Numbered from the stretch's first letter, positions 7,383 through 17,853 are shown. The stretch is DNA of 64,000 bases from Rubrivivax sp. A210 (GCF_904426505.1 NZ_CAJGBN010000067.1:1-64000), one strand, 5' to 3'. The notes: generated from the letters alone by a model not told the origin. Numbers and translations: made by a program.

Positions 7383-8911
7383 CGGCCGCCGACCTGGCCG
7401 CGCTGGCGAAGGCCTTCGACCTGTCCGAAGCCGACATCGAAGACGCGGCCGAGAAGATCGCCGGCCAGGTGCAGCAACTGGCGGAGCTTTGGCAAGCCAA
7501 CGGCCAGCCCGAGGCCGACGCGCTGCGTGGGCTGCGGCGGGTCGCGCGGCGGCATCACGTGGCGCTGCCGCAGAAAGACGCCCTCGGCCAGCTGCTCAAC
7601 CGCATGACGGCCCCGGCATGGTGGCGCGGCGCCTTGCGCAAGCGCTTTCGCATCGTCGAGCAGCAGGAGATAGCCCGGGGCGCCGTCCATCGCCAGGCCG
7701 CGCCCTATGTGTCGGCCAAGGCCCTGCGCCGGCACCAGCGCAACGCGAAGCGCCTGGCCGAGCTGCTGGCCTCGCTCGAAGCGGTCAACCTCGACACCGG
7801 CGAGGCCTTGCCGCTTGATGAGCTGATCGCCACCAGCCAGGCCAACCCGGCAATGCGTCGAATGGCGATGATGGCCCGCATCCGGGGCATTGAGACGCAC
7901 GCCACCGCCAAGGGTGACGCGGCGCTCTTCGTCACGCTGACGGCCCCGAGCCGCATGCACCCACGGCATGAGGCCGGCCACCCGAACGCCAGGCACGACG
8001 GCACCACGCCGCGCCAGGCTCAGGCCTACCTGAATGGCGTCTGGAGGGCCGCCATGCGCAGCGCCGCCCGCCAGGGGTTGACCGCCTACGGCCTGCGCAC
8101 GGTAGAGCCTCACCACGACGCATGCCCGCACTGGCACATGTTGATGTTCACGCGCGCAGGCCACGCGGCGAAGTTGATCCAAACCATTCGTACGTACGGG
8201 CTGGCCGACAGTCCAACCGAGCCGGGCGCAGCGGAGCACCGGGTAACCGTCGAGTTCATCGACCAGGCGAAAGGCAGCGCGGCGGCCTACGTGGCGAAGT
8301 ACGTCGCCAAGAGCATCGACGGCCACGGCGTCGGCGACGACACCGAGAGCGACGACGACGGCGCCACCGCATCGGCCCGCATCGTGGCTTGGTCGCGGCT
8401 GTGGGGCATCCGGCAATTCCAGTTCTTCGGCCTGCCGCCCATCACGCCCACGCGCGAGCTGTACCGGCACAGCGGCCAGGGCCTCGCCTGCCAGGCCCTC
8501 GACGCTGCGCACCAGGCCTGCAAGGCCAAGGACTACGCGGGATACCTGCACACGCTTGAGGCGCACGCGCTGCGGCTGGGGGTGGACTACGAAGAGCGCC
8601 CGAGCAGCCGCTACGCGGGCGAGCTGGCGCACGCGGTGCATGGGCTGTTGGCCAGCGGCGCCGACCTGCAGGCGCCGCGCGCCATCGTCACGCGCAGCGA
8701 GCGCTGGTGCATCCAGGCGCGGCCGGCGCAGGCGCTGGCGGCCGGGGTTGCCTCACCTTGGACCCGATTCAATAACTGCGCGCCCCTCGACAAATCAACG
8801 ACTTGCGAGCGCTCGACAAATGCAGTCCGGGCGGACCACGGCCGCGCCACGAATGAAGGCCGACGACGACGGCCACCGACCACGGCCGGCCCGCTTTTCG
8901 CGGCCGTTTGA
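7379..8911 (+). CDS. Phage P2 gpA-like HUH replication endonuclease
   Basis: A 510-residue protein predicted to nick one strand at an origin and start rolling-circle replication. All three hallmarks of the P2 A-protein (Phage_GPA) group are readable. Motif I is ALFVTLTAPSRMHP. The HUH metal-binding motif is EPHHDACPHWHMLMF, with H251 and H253. The catalytic motif AAYVAKYVAKSID carries the tyrosine pair Y304 and Y308 on one helix. The late PWTRFNNC motif is also family-typical. The last 45 residues are basic and unconserved-looking. It is coupled to the preceding gene by a 4-nt overlap. This gene means the element can probably replicate once excised. Confidence 0.92.
   Translation: MTAADLAALAKAFDLSEADIEDAAEKIAGQVQQLAELWQANGQPEADALRGLRRVARRHHVALPQKDALGQLLNRMTAPAWWRGALRKRFRIVEQQEIARGAVHRQAAPYVSAKALRRHQRNAKRLAELLASLEAVNLDTGEALPLDELIATSQANPAMRRMAMMARIRGIETHATAKGDAALFVTLTAPSRMHPRHEAGHPNARHDGTTPRQAQAYLNGVWRAAMRSAARQGLTAYGLRTVEPHHDACPHWHMLMFTRAGHAAKLIQTIRTYGLADSPTEPGAAEHRVTVEFIDQAKGSAAAYVAKYVAKSIDGHGVGDDTESDDDGATASARIVAWSRLWGIRQFQFFGLPPITPTRELYRHSGQGLACQALDAAHQACKAKDYAGYLHTLEAHALRLGVDYEERPSSRYAGELAHAVHGLLASGADLQAPRAIVTRSERWCIQARPAQALAAGVASPWTRFNNCAPLDKSTTCERSTNAVRADHGRATNEGRRRRPPTTAGPLFAAV
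8786..8821 (+). repeat. Direct repeat CTCGACAAAT, two copies
   Basis: CTCGACAAAT occurs at 8786-8795 and 8812-8821, 26 bp apart, inside the 3' end of the replication gene. P2-type origins lie within the A gene, so this could be part of an origin, but two 10-bp copies are weak evidence. Confidence 0.3.
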
Positions 8912-8937
8912 CAACCTCCTGACCCACGAAGGACACC

Positions 8938-9243
8938 ATGCAAACCCCCTCGATTCGACGGGGCCAGGCCGAAGGCTTGCCCCTCACTCACGCAGCGTTC
9001 ATCGCCGCATCGAAGCCCCGGCAACCTGCGCCGATGGTGCAAGTCCGGAAGCACCACCGCGAAGGCCCCTGCGTGCTCTGCGGCCAGGTGCGCGAGCTGC
9101 GGGCCGGCGGCGACGGCCAATGGTTCAAGGTGGACACCGACATAGGCCCGCTGTGGGCCGAAGGCCGAAACGTGCGCCTGTGCTCCGGCGATGGGCGCTG
9201 CACCTGCCGGCCGGCAGCGCCAGGCGAGCGCGCGCCATGCTGA
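8938..9243 (+). CDS. Small Cys-containing element protein, unknown
   Basis: A 101-residue protein with two Cys pairs, PCVLCGQ and RLCSGDGRCTC, separated by about 37 residues. This arrangement could bind zinc. The ATG at 8938 has AAGGA about six bases before it. It starts 26 bp after the replication gene and overlaps the next gene by 7 nt, so it belongs to the same operon. No family recognised. Confidence 0.6.
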   Translation: MQTPSIRRGQAEGLPLTHAAFIAASKPRQPAPMVQVRKHHREGPCVLCGQVRELRAGGDGQWFKVDTDIGPLWAEGRNVRLCSGDGRCTCRPAAPGERAPC

Positions 9244-9695
9244 ACCGCATCCCGCGGCAGGTTCCGCCCCTGTCGACGATGCTCGACGACATCGGCCGGC
9301 CGAGCCCGCGCGAGTTGGCCCGCGCCTTCGACGTGAACGAGCGCACCGTGCGGCGATGGCTGGCCGATGACGTGGCACCAATGCCGGTTCTGATCGCCCT
9401 CTTCTGGCTCACGCGGTGGGGGCGAAGCCAGATCAACGCCGACGCGCATAACGACGCGGTACTGCACGCCAGCATTGCCAGGTGCCAGCGCGACGAGATA
9501 GCGGGGCTCGAGCGCCGCTTGCGTCACCTGGGCCGGCTGGCCGACTTCGGCGCGGCGAATGACCCGGCGCCAGGCGTGCCGATGCTCGCCCAGGTTCTGC
9601 CGCCAGGCGAGACAGCCGCAGCCCAGCCGGCGCGGCCCACGCGGGACGATGCCCAGTCGCTGCCCGCGCCAACCATGCCGAGGGTCGGACGATGA
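9237..9695 (+). CDS. Element protein with HTH segment
   Basis: A 152-residue protein. At about residues 24-60 it has a helix-turn-helix-like segment, PRELARAFDVNERTVRRWLA, followed by PMPVLIALFWLTRWG. A predicted helix or coiled region (CQRDEIAGLERRLRHLGRL) and a Pro/Ala-rich tail complete it. The pattern resembles phage proteins that choose helper or host replication targets by DNA binding, but the family is not certain. Overlaps the genes on both sides. Confidence 0.6.
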   Translation: MLNRIPRQVPPLSTMLDDIGRPSPRELARAFDVNERTVRRWLADDVAPMPVLIALFWLTRWGRSQINADAHNDAVLHASIARCQRDEIAGLERRLRHLGRLADFGAANDPAPGVPMLAQVLPPGETAAAQPARPTRDDAQSLPAPTMPRVGR

Positions 9696-9928
9696 AAAGA
9701 CACATCAGCAGGCGGCCAGCCGGCCACAAGACGCACCCTCGCCTGAGGCGTGACGGTCGATTCCGCATCGTTTGGCTTGAAGGCAAGGCGGGCACCGAAG
9801 ATCTGATGCTTCGGCAGTTCGTGGCCTATGTGCGCGGCATCGAACGAGCACAGAAGCGCAGCTTGTGGGGTAAGCGCTTGAGGATCAAGAAGCGCTTCGG
9901 CACGCGCTGGAGCAAGGGAAGGCCATGA
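9692..9928 (+). CDS. Small basic element protein, unknown
   Basis: A 78-residue, very basic protein (many Lys and Arg, ending KKRFGTRWSKGRP). ATGA overlaps link it to both neighbours. It has no cysteines or membrane segment. High charge suggests nucleic-acid binding. Position near the integrase makes a recombination accessory role possible, but this is unproven. Confidence 0.55.
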   Translation: MKRHISRRPAGHKTHPRLRRDGRFRIVWLEGKAGTEDLMLRQFVAYVRGIERAQKRSLWGKRLRIKKRFGTRWSKGRP

Positions 9929-10179
9929 CGACAGAAACCTTCCTGAGCGCCGCGGAGCTGGTGGAGCTGACCGGCTTCAAGTCTCGCCACTGCCAAGCCC
10001 GTTGGCTTGATCGCCACCGCTGGCGCTACGTGCTCAACCGCCGCAATGAGCCGCGCGTGGCGCGCGAGCACTTCGCCGAACGCATGGGCTACGGTGCCCG
10101 CGCCGCCAGCCACGCCGACGCCATCAACCAGGCGGCCGCGATGGCGCTGCCGAACTTCGCCGCGCTGGACCGCCGCTGA
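9925..10179 (+). CDS. DUF4224-like small protein upstream of integrase
   Basis: An 84-residue protein beginning FLSAAELVELTGFKSRHCQARWLDRHRWRYVLNRRNEPRVAREHF. This matches the short DUF4224 pattern (L-T-G-x-K-x3-Q-x2-WL) usually encoded next to phage integrases. The winged-HTH-like look suggests it may act as excisionase or integrase partner. It ends 1 bp before the integrase ATG. Confidence 0.75.
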   Translation: MTTETFLSAAELVELTGFKSRHCQARWLDRHRWRYVLNRRNEPRVAREHFAERMGYGARAASHADAINQAAAMALPNFAALDRR

Positions 10180-10180
10180 C

Positions 10181-11158
10181 ATGGGCCGCACACGAACCGC
10201 GTTCAAGGGCCTGCCCCGCGGGCTGCATATGAAGGGCGCCCACTACTACCACGTCACCAGCACGGCGCCGCGCAAGTGGACGGCCCTCGGCACCGACCGC
10301 GCCCGCGCGCTCTTGGAGTGGGCACGGATAGAAGGCGCGGTGCCTGATCCGAACGTGCGAACCTTTGACGTGATTGCGCAGCGCTACGAACGCGAGGTGA
10401 TCCCCGGCAAGGCGGCCCGCACGCACAAGGACAACATGCGCGAGCTTGACCGGCTGCGCGCCGTCTTCGGCGCGGTGCTGATCGACGCCATCAAGCCGCA
10501 TCACGTGCGCGAGTATCTGGACCGTCGCGGCCAGGCCGCCAAGACCCGGGCGAACCGCGAAAAGGCTTTGCTGAGCCATGTCTTCAACAAGGCCCGCGAG
10601 TGGGGCTATACCGACGCGCCGAACCCTTGCCAAGGGGTGAAGGGCTTCACCGAGAAGGGCCGGGACCGCTACGTCACAGACGAGGAATTCGCGGCCGTGT
10701 GGGAGAAGGCAGACCAGACCCTTCGCGATGCGATGGATGTGGCGCTGCTGACCGGCCAGCGGCCGGCCGACGTGCTCAAGATCGAGCGCGCCCACATCCG
10801 CGACGGCGCGCTCTTGATCGTCCAGAACAAGACGAAGGCAAAGCGGGCGATTGAAGTCGTCGGCGAACTGGCCGCCCTGATCGAGCGCATCAACGCCAGG
10901 CCGCGCGAGCGGCTGAGCGCCTTCCTGATCCAAGACGACAACGGGCGGCCGTTGTCACCTGGGGCGATGCAGGCTCGATTCGACAAGGCCCGCAAGGCGG
11001 CCGGCGTGCATTTCCAGTTCCGCGACATCCGCGCCAAGACGGCCAGCGACCTCCCCGACCTCGGGCACTCACAGCGGCTGCTGGGCCACCAGCACCGGGA
11101 CATGACCGAGCACTATGTTCGCCAGCGCATAGGGCAGCGGGTGAAGCCGCTGCGCTGA
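10181..11158 (+). CDS. int: Tyrosine-type site-specific integrase
   Basis: A 325-residue phage integrase that would catalyse recombination at the tRNA-Cys site. It has an N-terminal arm-binding region and a SAM-like core-binding domain (about 50-150). The catalytic domain shows the first Arg in LLTGQRPADVL, then FRDIRAKTASD (the usual His of H-x-x-R is Arg here, as in several phage integrases), the LLGHQHRDMTEHYV segment with His, and the nucleophile Tyr. The ATG at 10181 lies 1 bp after the preceding stop. The gene ends 251 bp from attR and the intact tRNA-Cys, the expected placement. Confidence 0.93.
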   Translation: MGRTRTAFKGLPRGLHMKGAHYYHVTSTAPRKWTALGTDRARALLEWARIEGAVPDPNVRTFDVIAQRYEREVIPGKAARTHKDNMRELDRLRAVFGAVLIDAIKPHHVREYLDRRGQAAKTRANREKALLSHVFNKAREWGYTDAPNPCQGVKGFTEKGRDRYVTDEEFAAVWEKADQTLRDAMDVALLTGQRPADVLKIERAHIRDGALLIVQNKTKAKRAIEVVGELAALIERINARPRERLSAFLIQDDNGRPLSPGAMQARFDKARKAAGVHFQFRDIRAKTASDLPDLGHSQRLLGHQHRDMTEHYVRQRIGQRVKPLR

Positions 11159-11178
11159 GCGGTGCGCGGTGTTGGGGT

Positions 11179-11195
11179 ATGGGGCGAAGCCCCAT
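11179..11195 (+). terminator. Small hairpin after integrase
   Basis: ATGGGGC-GAA-GCCCCAT forms a 7-bp stem 20 bp after the integrase stop. No T-run follows, so it is only a possible terminator of the element operon. Confidence 0.35.
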
Positions 11196-11334
11196 GTCTA
11201 GCCCTTGTCGGTCAGACCAGCCAGCGGCAGCGATGGAAGGGCGCTGCAAGGCTGGCGCGCGGGCGATCTGTTGGAGGGCTGACCGAGCGGCCCGCGCCAT
11301 GTCCAGCAAAGAGGCTTCGACCCGCCAAACCGGC

Positions 11335-11397
11335 CGATTTTGTAGATCGACGCTCGATTTGTAGAAGGTGGACCAGCGGCCGTTACGGGCGATCTAC
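11335..11397 (+). promoter_or_regulatory. Candidate integrase arm-type sites
   Basis: Near-repeats CGATTTTGTAGAT (11335-11347) and CGATTTGTAGAA (11355-11366), plus GATCTAC at 11391-11397 (inverted match to GTAGATC at 11342-11348), lie within 75 bp of attR. This AT-richer patch inside the element end is where integrase arm sites are normally found. Confidence 0.35.
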
Positions 11398-11409
11398 CTA
11401 TGAAAATCT

Positions 11410-11454
11410 TGGAGGCGCGACCGGGAGTCGAACCCGGCTAGACGGATTTGCAAT
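11410..11454 (-). repeat. attR: 3' half of the restored tRNA-Cys
   Basis: Perfect copy of 4772-4816. Here it is continuous with the 5' half of tRNA-Cys, so insertion of the element regenerated an intact tRNA gene. Confidence 0.95.
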
Positions 11455-11483
11455 CCGTTGCATAACCGCTTTGCTATCGCGCC
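11410..11483 (-). tRNA. tRNA-Cys (anticodon GCA)
   Basis: The minus strand has 5' GGCGCGA (11483-11477) pairing with TCGCGCC before T-CCA (11410-11412 encode CCA). The anticodon loop is TTGCAAA. The T-arm is CCGGG-TTCGACT-CCCGG. It is the target of the adjacent integrative element and is probably co-transcribed with tRNA-Gly upstream. Confidence 0.96.
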
Positions 11484-11520
11484 GTGCGGAACAGGAAAAC
11501 CTGAGCACTCTAACAAGAAA

Positions 11521-11538
11521 GGGAAGCCTGGGCTTCCC
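11521..11538 (-). terminator. Hairpin between tRNA-Gly and tRNA-Cys
   Basis: GGGAAGCC-TG-GGCTTCCC forms an 8-bp stem. Read leftward it is followed by TTTCTTG, an intrinsic-terminator-like pattern. It could partly separate tRNA-Gly from tRNA-Cys or act as a processing signal in a joint precursor. Confidence 0.45.
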
Positions 11539-11553
11539 TTCTTGGACATGTTC

Positions 11554-11629
<76 letters not shown>

Positions 11630-11684
11630 ATTGTCTCGACCAACTTGCCAGTGAAGTTGGTGTCTTCACTGCGTCGAGCCTTGC

Positions 11685-11714
11685 ATTATAGGCTGGAAAT
11701 TTGCAGCCGCGCAA
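11685..11714 (-). promoter_or_regulatory. Promoter of the tRNA-Gly/tRNA-Cys unit
   Basis: On the minus strand TTGCGC (11714-11709) and a perfect TATAAT (11690-11685) are spaced 18 bp and face the tRNA genes. An 8-bp inverted repeat CAGTGAAG/CTTCACTG (11649-11671) lies in the leader before tRNA-Gly. Confidence 0.6.
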
Positions 11715-11728
11715 GCCCTTCGGCCTGC
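11711..11728 (-). terminator. Possible lon terminator hairpin
   Basis: Read leftward, GCAGGCC-GAAG-GGCTTGC forms a 7-bp stem with one G-U pair, 16 bp after the lon stop. It is followed by CGCGGCTGCAAATTT, a poor T-run. It overlaps the proposed -35 box of the tRNA promoter. Confidence 0.35.
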
Positions 11729-11743
11729 ACAGCTGCATCTTTT

Positions 11744-14176
<2,433 letters not shown>

Positions 14177-14269
14177 TGAGACCTCTCTTTCTCAGGCCCA
14201 CTTGGGGCCCGAGATCGGGAATGCAAGAAGCGAGGGGCTGGCTCTGCCGCCGGGCACGCGGGCCCGGGG

Positions 14270-15541
14270 CTAGGCGCTGGCTTTCTGCTCGCGGTAGACC
14301 AGCAGCGGCTTGCTGCCGTCTTCGATGTTGTGCTCGTCGATCACCACCTTGGCCACACCATCGAAGGTGGGCAGGTCGAACATGGTGTCGATGAGCGACT
14401 GCTCCAGGATGGACCGCAAGCCGCGCGCACCCGTCTTGCGGGCCAGCGCCTTGCGCCCGATGGCGGTCAGCGCGGTGGGACGAATCTCGAGTTCGACGCC
14501 GTCCATTGAGAACAGCTTCTGGTATTGCTTGACGAGCGCGTTCTTGGGCTCGGTGAGGATCTGCACCATCGCATCGATGGTCAGCTCGCCCAGCGTGGCC
14601 ACCACCGGCAGTCGGCCCACCAGTTCGGGGATGAGGCCGAACTTGATCAGGTCTTCGGGCTCGGCCTCGCGGAAGATGTCGGCGGCACGCTTCTCGGTCT
14701 TGCTGTGTACGCTGGCGGCAAAGCCTATGCCCGACTTTTCAGTGCGGTTCTGGATCACCTTTTCCAGGCCGTCGAAAGCACCGCCGCAGATGAACAGGAT
14801 GTTGGTGGTGTCGATCTGCAGGAAATCCTGGTTCGGGTGCTTGCGCCCGCCCTGGGGCGGGACGCTGGCCATCGTGCCCTCGACCAGCTTGAGCAGCGCC
14901 TGCTGCACGCCCTCGCCCGAGACATCGCGCGTGATGCTGGGGTTGTCGGCCTTGCGGCTGATCTTGTCGATCTCGTCGATGTAGACGATCCCGCGCTGGG
15001 CGCGTTCAACGTCGTAGTTGCAGTTCTGCAGCAGCTTCTGGATGATGTTCTCGACGTCCTCGCCCACATAACCGGCTTCGGTCAGCGTGGTGGCATCGGC
15101 AATCACGAAGGGAACATTGAGCAGCCGGGCCAGAGTCTGGGCCAGCAGGGTCTTGCCGCTGCCGGTGGGGCCGATGAGCAGGATGTTGCTCTTGCTCAGT
15201 TCGACCTCTTCCTTGGACGCGTTGGCGCCCATGTGCTTGAGCCGCTTGTAGTGGTTGTAGACCGCCACCGCCAGCGTGCGCTTGGCGACTTCCTGGCCGA
15301 TCACGTATTGATCAAGGCTGCCCTTGATCTCGGCCGGCACCGGCAGGTCGGACTTGGCGGCCTTGGCGGAGGGGCTCTCGGCCGGCACCTCGTCTCGGAT
15401 GATGTCGTTGCAGAGTTCGATGCACTCGTCGCAGATGAATACCGACGGCCCGGCAATGAGCTTCTTCACCTCGTGCTGGCTCTTGCCGCAGAACGAGCAG
15501 TAGAGAACTTTTTCGCCGGAGGCGCCCTTCTTGTCAGCCAT
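14270..15541 (-). CDS. clpX: ClpX, ATPase subunit of ClpXP
   Basis: A 423-residue hexameric unfoldase that feeds substrates to ClpP. The N-terminal zinc-binding domain has Cys15, Cys18, Cys37 and Cys40 (YCSFCGK...ICDEC). Walker A GPTGSGKT lies at residues 124-131, and Walker B is in GIVYIDEIDKI. The family IGF loop is readable as GIGFAASV. The 145-bp gap after clpP holds a leftward TATGAT hexamer near 15595, so clpX may also have its own promoter. Confidence 0.97.
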   Translation of the reverse strand: MADKKGASGEKVLYCSFCGKSQHEVKKLIAGPSVFICDECIELCNDIIRDEVPAESPSAKAAKSDLPVPAEIKGSLDQYVIGQEVAKRTLAVAVYNHYKRLKHMGANASKEEVELSKSNILLIGPTGSGKTLLAQTLARLLNVPFVIADATTLTEAGYVGEDVENIIQKLLQNCNYDVERAQRGIVYIDEIDKISRKADNPSITRDVSGEGVQQALLKLVEGTMASVPPQGGRKHPNQDFLQIDTTNILFICGGAFDGLEKVIQNRTEKSGIGFAASVHSKTEKRAADIFREAEPEDLIKFGLIPELVGRLPVVATLGELTIDAMVQILTEPKNALVKQYQKLFSMDGVELEIRPTALTAIGRKALARKTGARGLRSILEQSLIDTMFDLPTFDGVAKVVIDEHNIEDGSKPLLVYREQKASA

Positions 15542-15686
15542 GGATGCGGTGCGTGGGTGCGCGAGCGAGGTTGTGGGCAGGATGCAACGTCATCATAGAC
15601 CAAGTGCCGGCGGGGCTGCCGGCGCGAAAAACAGCATGTCACCAAGCCGCGCAGAGGGGGAACCCCGGTGCCGCGCGGCGACGGCT

Positions 15687-16310
15687 TCAGCCGCGCTTGT
15701 CGAGCACCTGGTCGATCAGGCCGTAGTCCTTGGCCTCGGCGGGAGACATCCACATGTCGCGCTCCATGTCGGCGGCGATCTTCTCCACCGTCTGGCCGGT
15801 GCGTTCGGCGTAGATGCGGTTGAGCTGCTCGCGCGTCTTGATGATCTCGCGCGCCTGGATCTCGATGTCGCTGGCCTGGCCCTGGGCGCCGCCGCTGGGC
15901 TGGTGGATCATCACGCGCGAATTGGGCAGCGCCGAGCGCTTGCCCTTGGCGCCGGCCATCAGCAGGAAACTGCCCATGCTGGCGGCCATGCCCATGCATA
16001 GCGTGCTCACGTCGGGCTTGATGAAATTCATCGTGTCGTAGATCGACAGCCCCGCGCTGACGCTGCCGCCCGGGCTGTTGATGTAGAGGAAGATGTCCTT
16101 GTCGGGGTTCTCGCTCTCGAGGAAGAGCATCTGCGCCACCACCAGGTTGGCAGTGCCGTCGTTGACCGGCCCGACGAGGAAGATGATGCGCTCGCGCAGC
16201 AGCCGGCTGTAGATGTCGTAGGCGCGTTCGCCCCGGCCCGATTGCTCGATGACGATGGGCACCATGCCCAGCCCCACCGTCTCTTGCGTCTCGCGTGCGC
16301 TCATCCGCAT
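15687..16310 (-). CDS. clpP: ClpP protease subunit
   Basis: A 207-residue serine peptidase forming the tetradecameric ClpXP chamber. The catalytic triad is visible: Ser111 in MAASMGSFLL, His136 in VMIHQPSGG, Asp185 in MERDMWM. GGSVSAGLSIYD forms the oxyanion region. It starts 11 bp after tig and is probably co-transcribed with it. Confidence 0.97.
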   Translation of the reverse strand: MRMSARETQETVGLGMVPIVIEQSGRGERAYDIYSRLLRERIIFLVGPVNDGTANLVVAQMLFLESENPDKDIFLYINSPGGSVSAGLSIYDTMNFIKPDVSTLCMGMAASMGSFLLMAGAKGKRSALPNSRVMIHQPSGGAQGQASDIEIQAREIIKTREQLNRIYAERTGQTVEKIAADMERDMWMSPAEAKDYGLIDQVLDKRG

Positions 16311-16321
16311 CTCCCTGGCCT

Positions 16322-17632
16322 TCAGGCCGCAGTCATCAGTTCATCGAACGGTAGCACCTTGTCCACGACCTTCGCCCGCGCCAGGACGAAATCGGTGACG
16401 TTGCTCTCGATCACCACCGCCTCGACCTCGGCCATGCGCTGGCGGTCGCCCAGGTACCAGCGCATCACGTCGGCCGGCTTCTCGTAGCTCTGGCTCAACT
16501 CCTCGATGTGCTTCTGCAACTGCTCGGGCTTGGCCTGCAGGCTGTTCTGGCGCACCAGTTCGGCAACGACCAGGCCCAGGCGCACGCGACGCTCGGCCTG
16601 GGGCGCGAAGATCTCGGCCGGGATGGGCGCGGTCTCGGCGTCCTTGACGCCGCGCTGCTTGAGGTCGGCACGGGCACCCTCGATCAGGCGCTCGGTCTCG
16701 GTCGTGACCAGGGCCTTGGGCAGGTCGAGCTCGGCGCTGCGCGCCAGCGCGTCCATCACCGCGGCCTTGTTGCGCGCCATGACGCGGAACTTGACCTCGC
16801 GCTCGAGGTTCTTGCGCACGTCGGCGCGCAGGCCGTCGAGCGTGGCGTCCTTGATGCCCAGGGTCTTGGCGAAGCCTTCGTCGACGGTGGGCAGGTTCTG
16901 GGCTTCGATCTTTTTCACCGTGACCAGAAAGTCGGCCTCCTTGCCGGCGACTTCGGGGCCCTGGTAGTCGGCCGGAAACTGCAGCGGGAAGGTCTTGCTT
17001 TCGCCCACCTTCATGCCGCGCACGGCCTGGTCGAACTGCTCGAGCATCTGGCCTTCGCCGATGATGAACTGGAAGGCCTCGGCCTTGCCGCCGGCGAAGG
17101 GCTCGCCGTCGATCTTGCCTTCGAAGTCGATGGTCACACGGTCGGTCTCGACGGCGCCCTGGTCGGCGGCGCGCAGGCCGAAGCTGCGGCGCTGCTTGCG
17201 CAGGATCTCGATGGTGCGGTCGATGGCGGCGTCGGTGACCTCGGTGCTGACGCGCTCGATCTCGGCCGCGGCCAAGTCGCCCAGCTTGACCTCGGGGTAG
17301 ACCTCGAAGGTGGCGTCGAAGGCCAGCTGGCCCTCGGGCGCGGCCTCCTTCTGCGTGATCTTGGGCGCACCGGCCACGCGCAGCTTGGCTTCATTGGTGG
17401 CTTCGTTGAAGGCCTGGCCGACGCGGTCGTTGACGACTTCGTACTGCACCGAATAGCCGTAGCGCTGCGACACCACCGACAGCGGCACCTTGCCGGGACG
17501 GAAGCCGTCGGCCTTGACCGTGCGGGCCAGGCGCTTGAGGCGCGATTCGACCTCGCCTTGGATGGTGTCGGCAGCCAGCGTCAGCGTGATGCGGCGCTCG
17601 AGCTTCTCTAGGGTTTCAACTTGGACGGCCAT
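16322..17632 (-). CDS. tig: Trigger factor
   Basis: A 436-residue ribosome-bound chaperone and peptidyl-prolyl isomerase. The N-terminal ribosome-docking signature is GFRPGKVPLSVV. A central FKBP-like domain (about 150-245) and a helical C-terminal chaperone arm follow. The start ATG at 17632 is in the family-typical position (MAVQVETLEKLERRITLTL). The frame stays open further upstream only because it runs through tRNA-Leu. AAGAGA lies before the ATG. First gene of the protease cluster. Confidence 0.96.
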   Translation of the reverse strand: MAVQVETLEKLERRITLTLAADTIQGEVESRLKRLARTVKADGFRPGKVPLSVVSQRYGYSVQYEVVNDRVGQAFNEATNEAKLRVAGAPKITQKEAAPEGQLAFDATFEVYPEVKLGDLAAAEIERVSTEVTDAAIDRTIEILRKQRRSFGLRAADQGAVETDRVTIDFEGKIDGEPFAGGKAEAFQFIIGEGQMLEQFDQAVRGMKVGESKTFPLQFPADYQGPEVAGKEADFLVTVKKIEAQNLPTVDEGFAKTLGIKDATLDGLRADVRKNLEREVKFRVMARNKAAVMDALARSAELDLPKALVTTETERLIEGARADLKQRGVKDAETAPIPAEIFAPQAERRVRLGLVVAELVRQNSLQAKPEQLQKHIEELSQSYEKPADVMRWYLGDRQRMAEVEAVVIESNVTDFVLARAKVVDKVLPFDELMTAA

Positions 17633-17665
17633 GTGGATGTCTCTTGTGGGCGATGAATGCAGGGC

Positions 17666-17752
17666 TGGTGCGCGGGGCGGGACTCGAACCCGCACGCCCG
17701 TGAAGGCGTCAGGACCTAAACCTGGTGCGTCTACCAATTTCGCCACCCGCGC
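17666..17752 (-). tRNA. tRNA-Leu (anticodon TAG)
   Basis: Eighty-seven bases with encoded CCA. Acceptor GCGCGGG/CCCGCGC is perfect. The anticodon loop TTTAGGT gives TAG. The variable arm is CGCC-TTCAC-GGGCG. The outermost pair of the anticodon stem appears as a C-A mismatch, the other four pair. It lies 33 bp upstream of tig on the same strand. Confidence 0.95.
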
Positions 17753-17853
17753 AGGTGGGCCCCGGCCAGGGCGAACCGAGAATTTTAACCCGGCCTCGCC
17801 GCAGTCCCGCCCGCGGGGCCTGCGGCAGGCGTCACGCCGGGTTCACACAAGCG

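Larger units (their letters stand above)
4772..11454. mobile_element. Integrative element in tRNA-Cys, with HUH replication initiator and tyrosine integrase
   Basis: About 6.7 kb lies between two perfect 45-bp copies of the 3' half of tRNA-Cys. All recognised genes point rightward and many overlap by 4 nt: XRE regulator, second HTH regulator, two small genes, P2 gpA-like replication protein, four small genes, integrase. The integrase is next to the intact tRNA, as usual for tRNA-targeted integrases. No capsid, portal, tail, lysis, conjugation or recognisable cargo gene is present. Phage satellite, defective prophage remnant and self-replicating integrative element are all possible. The open reading frames appear intact, which argues against decay. 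Confidence 0.9.

Noticed and set aside
5757..11158. Degraded prophage
   Set aside because: No capsid, tail or lysis relics are visible, frames are intact and overlap cleanly, so decay of a full phage is not supported by what is seen.
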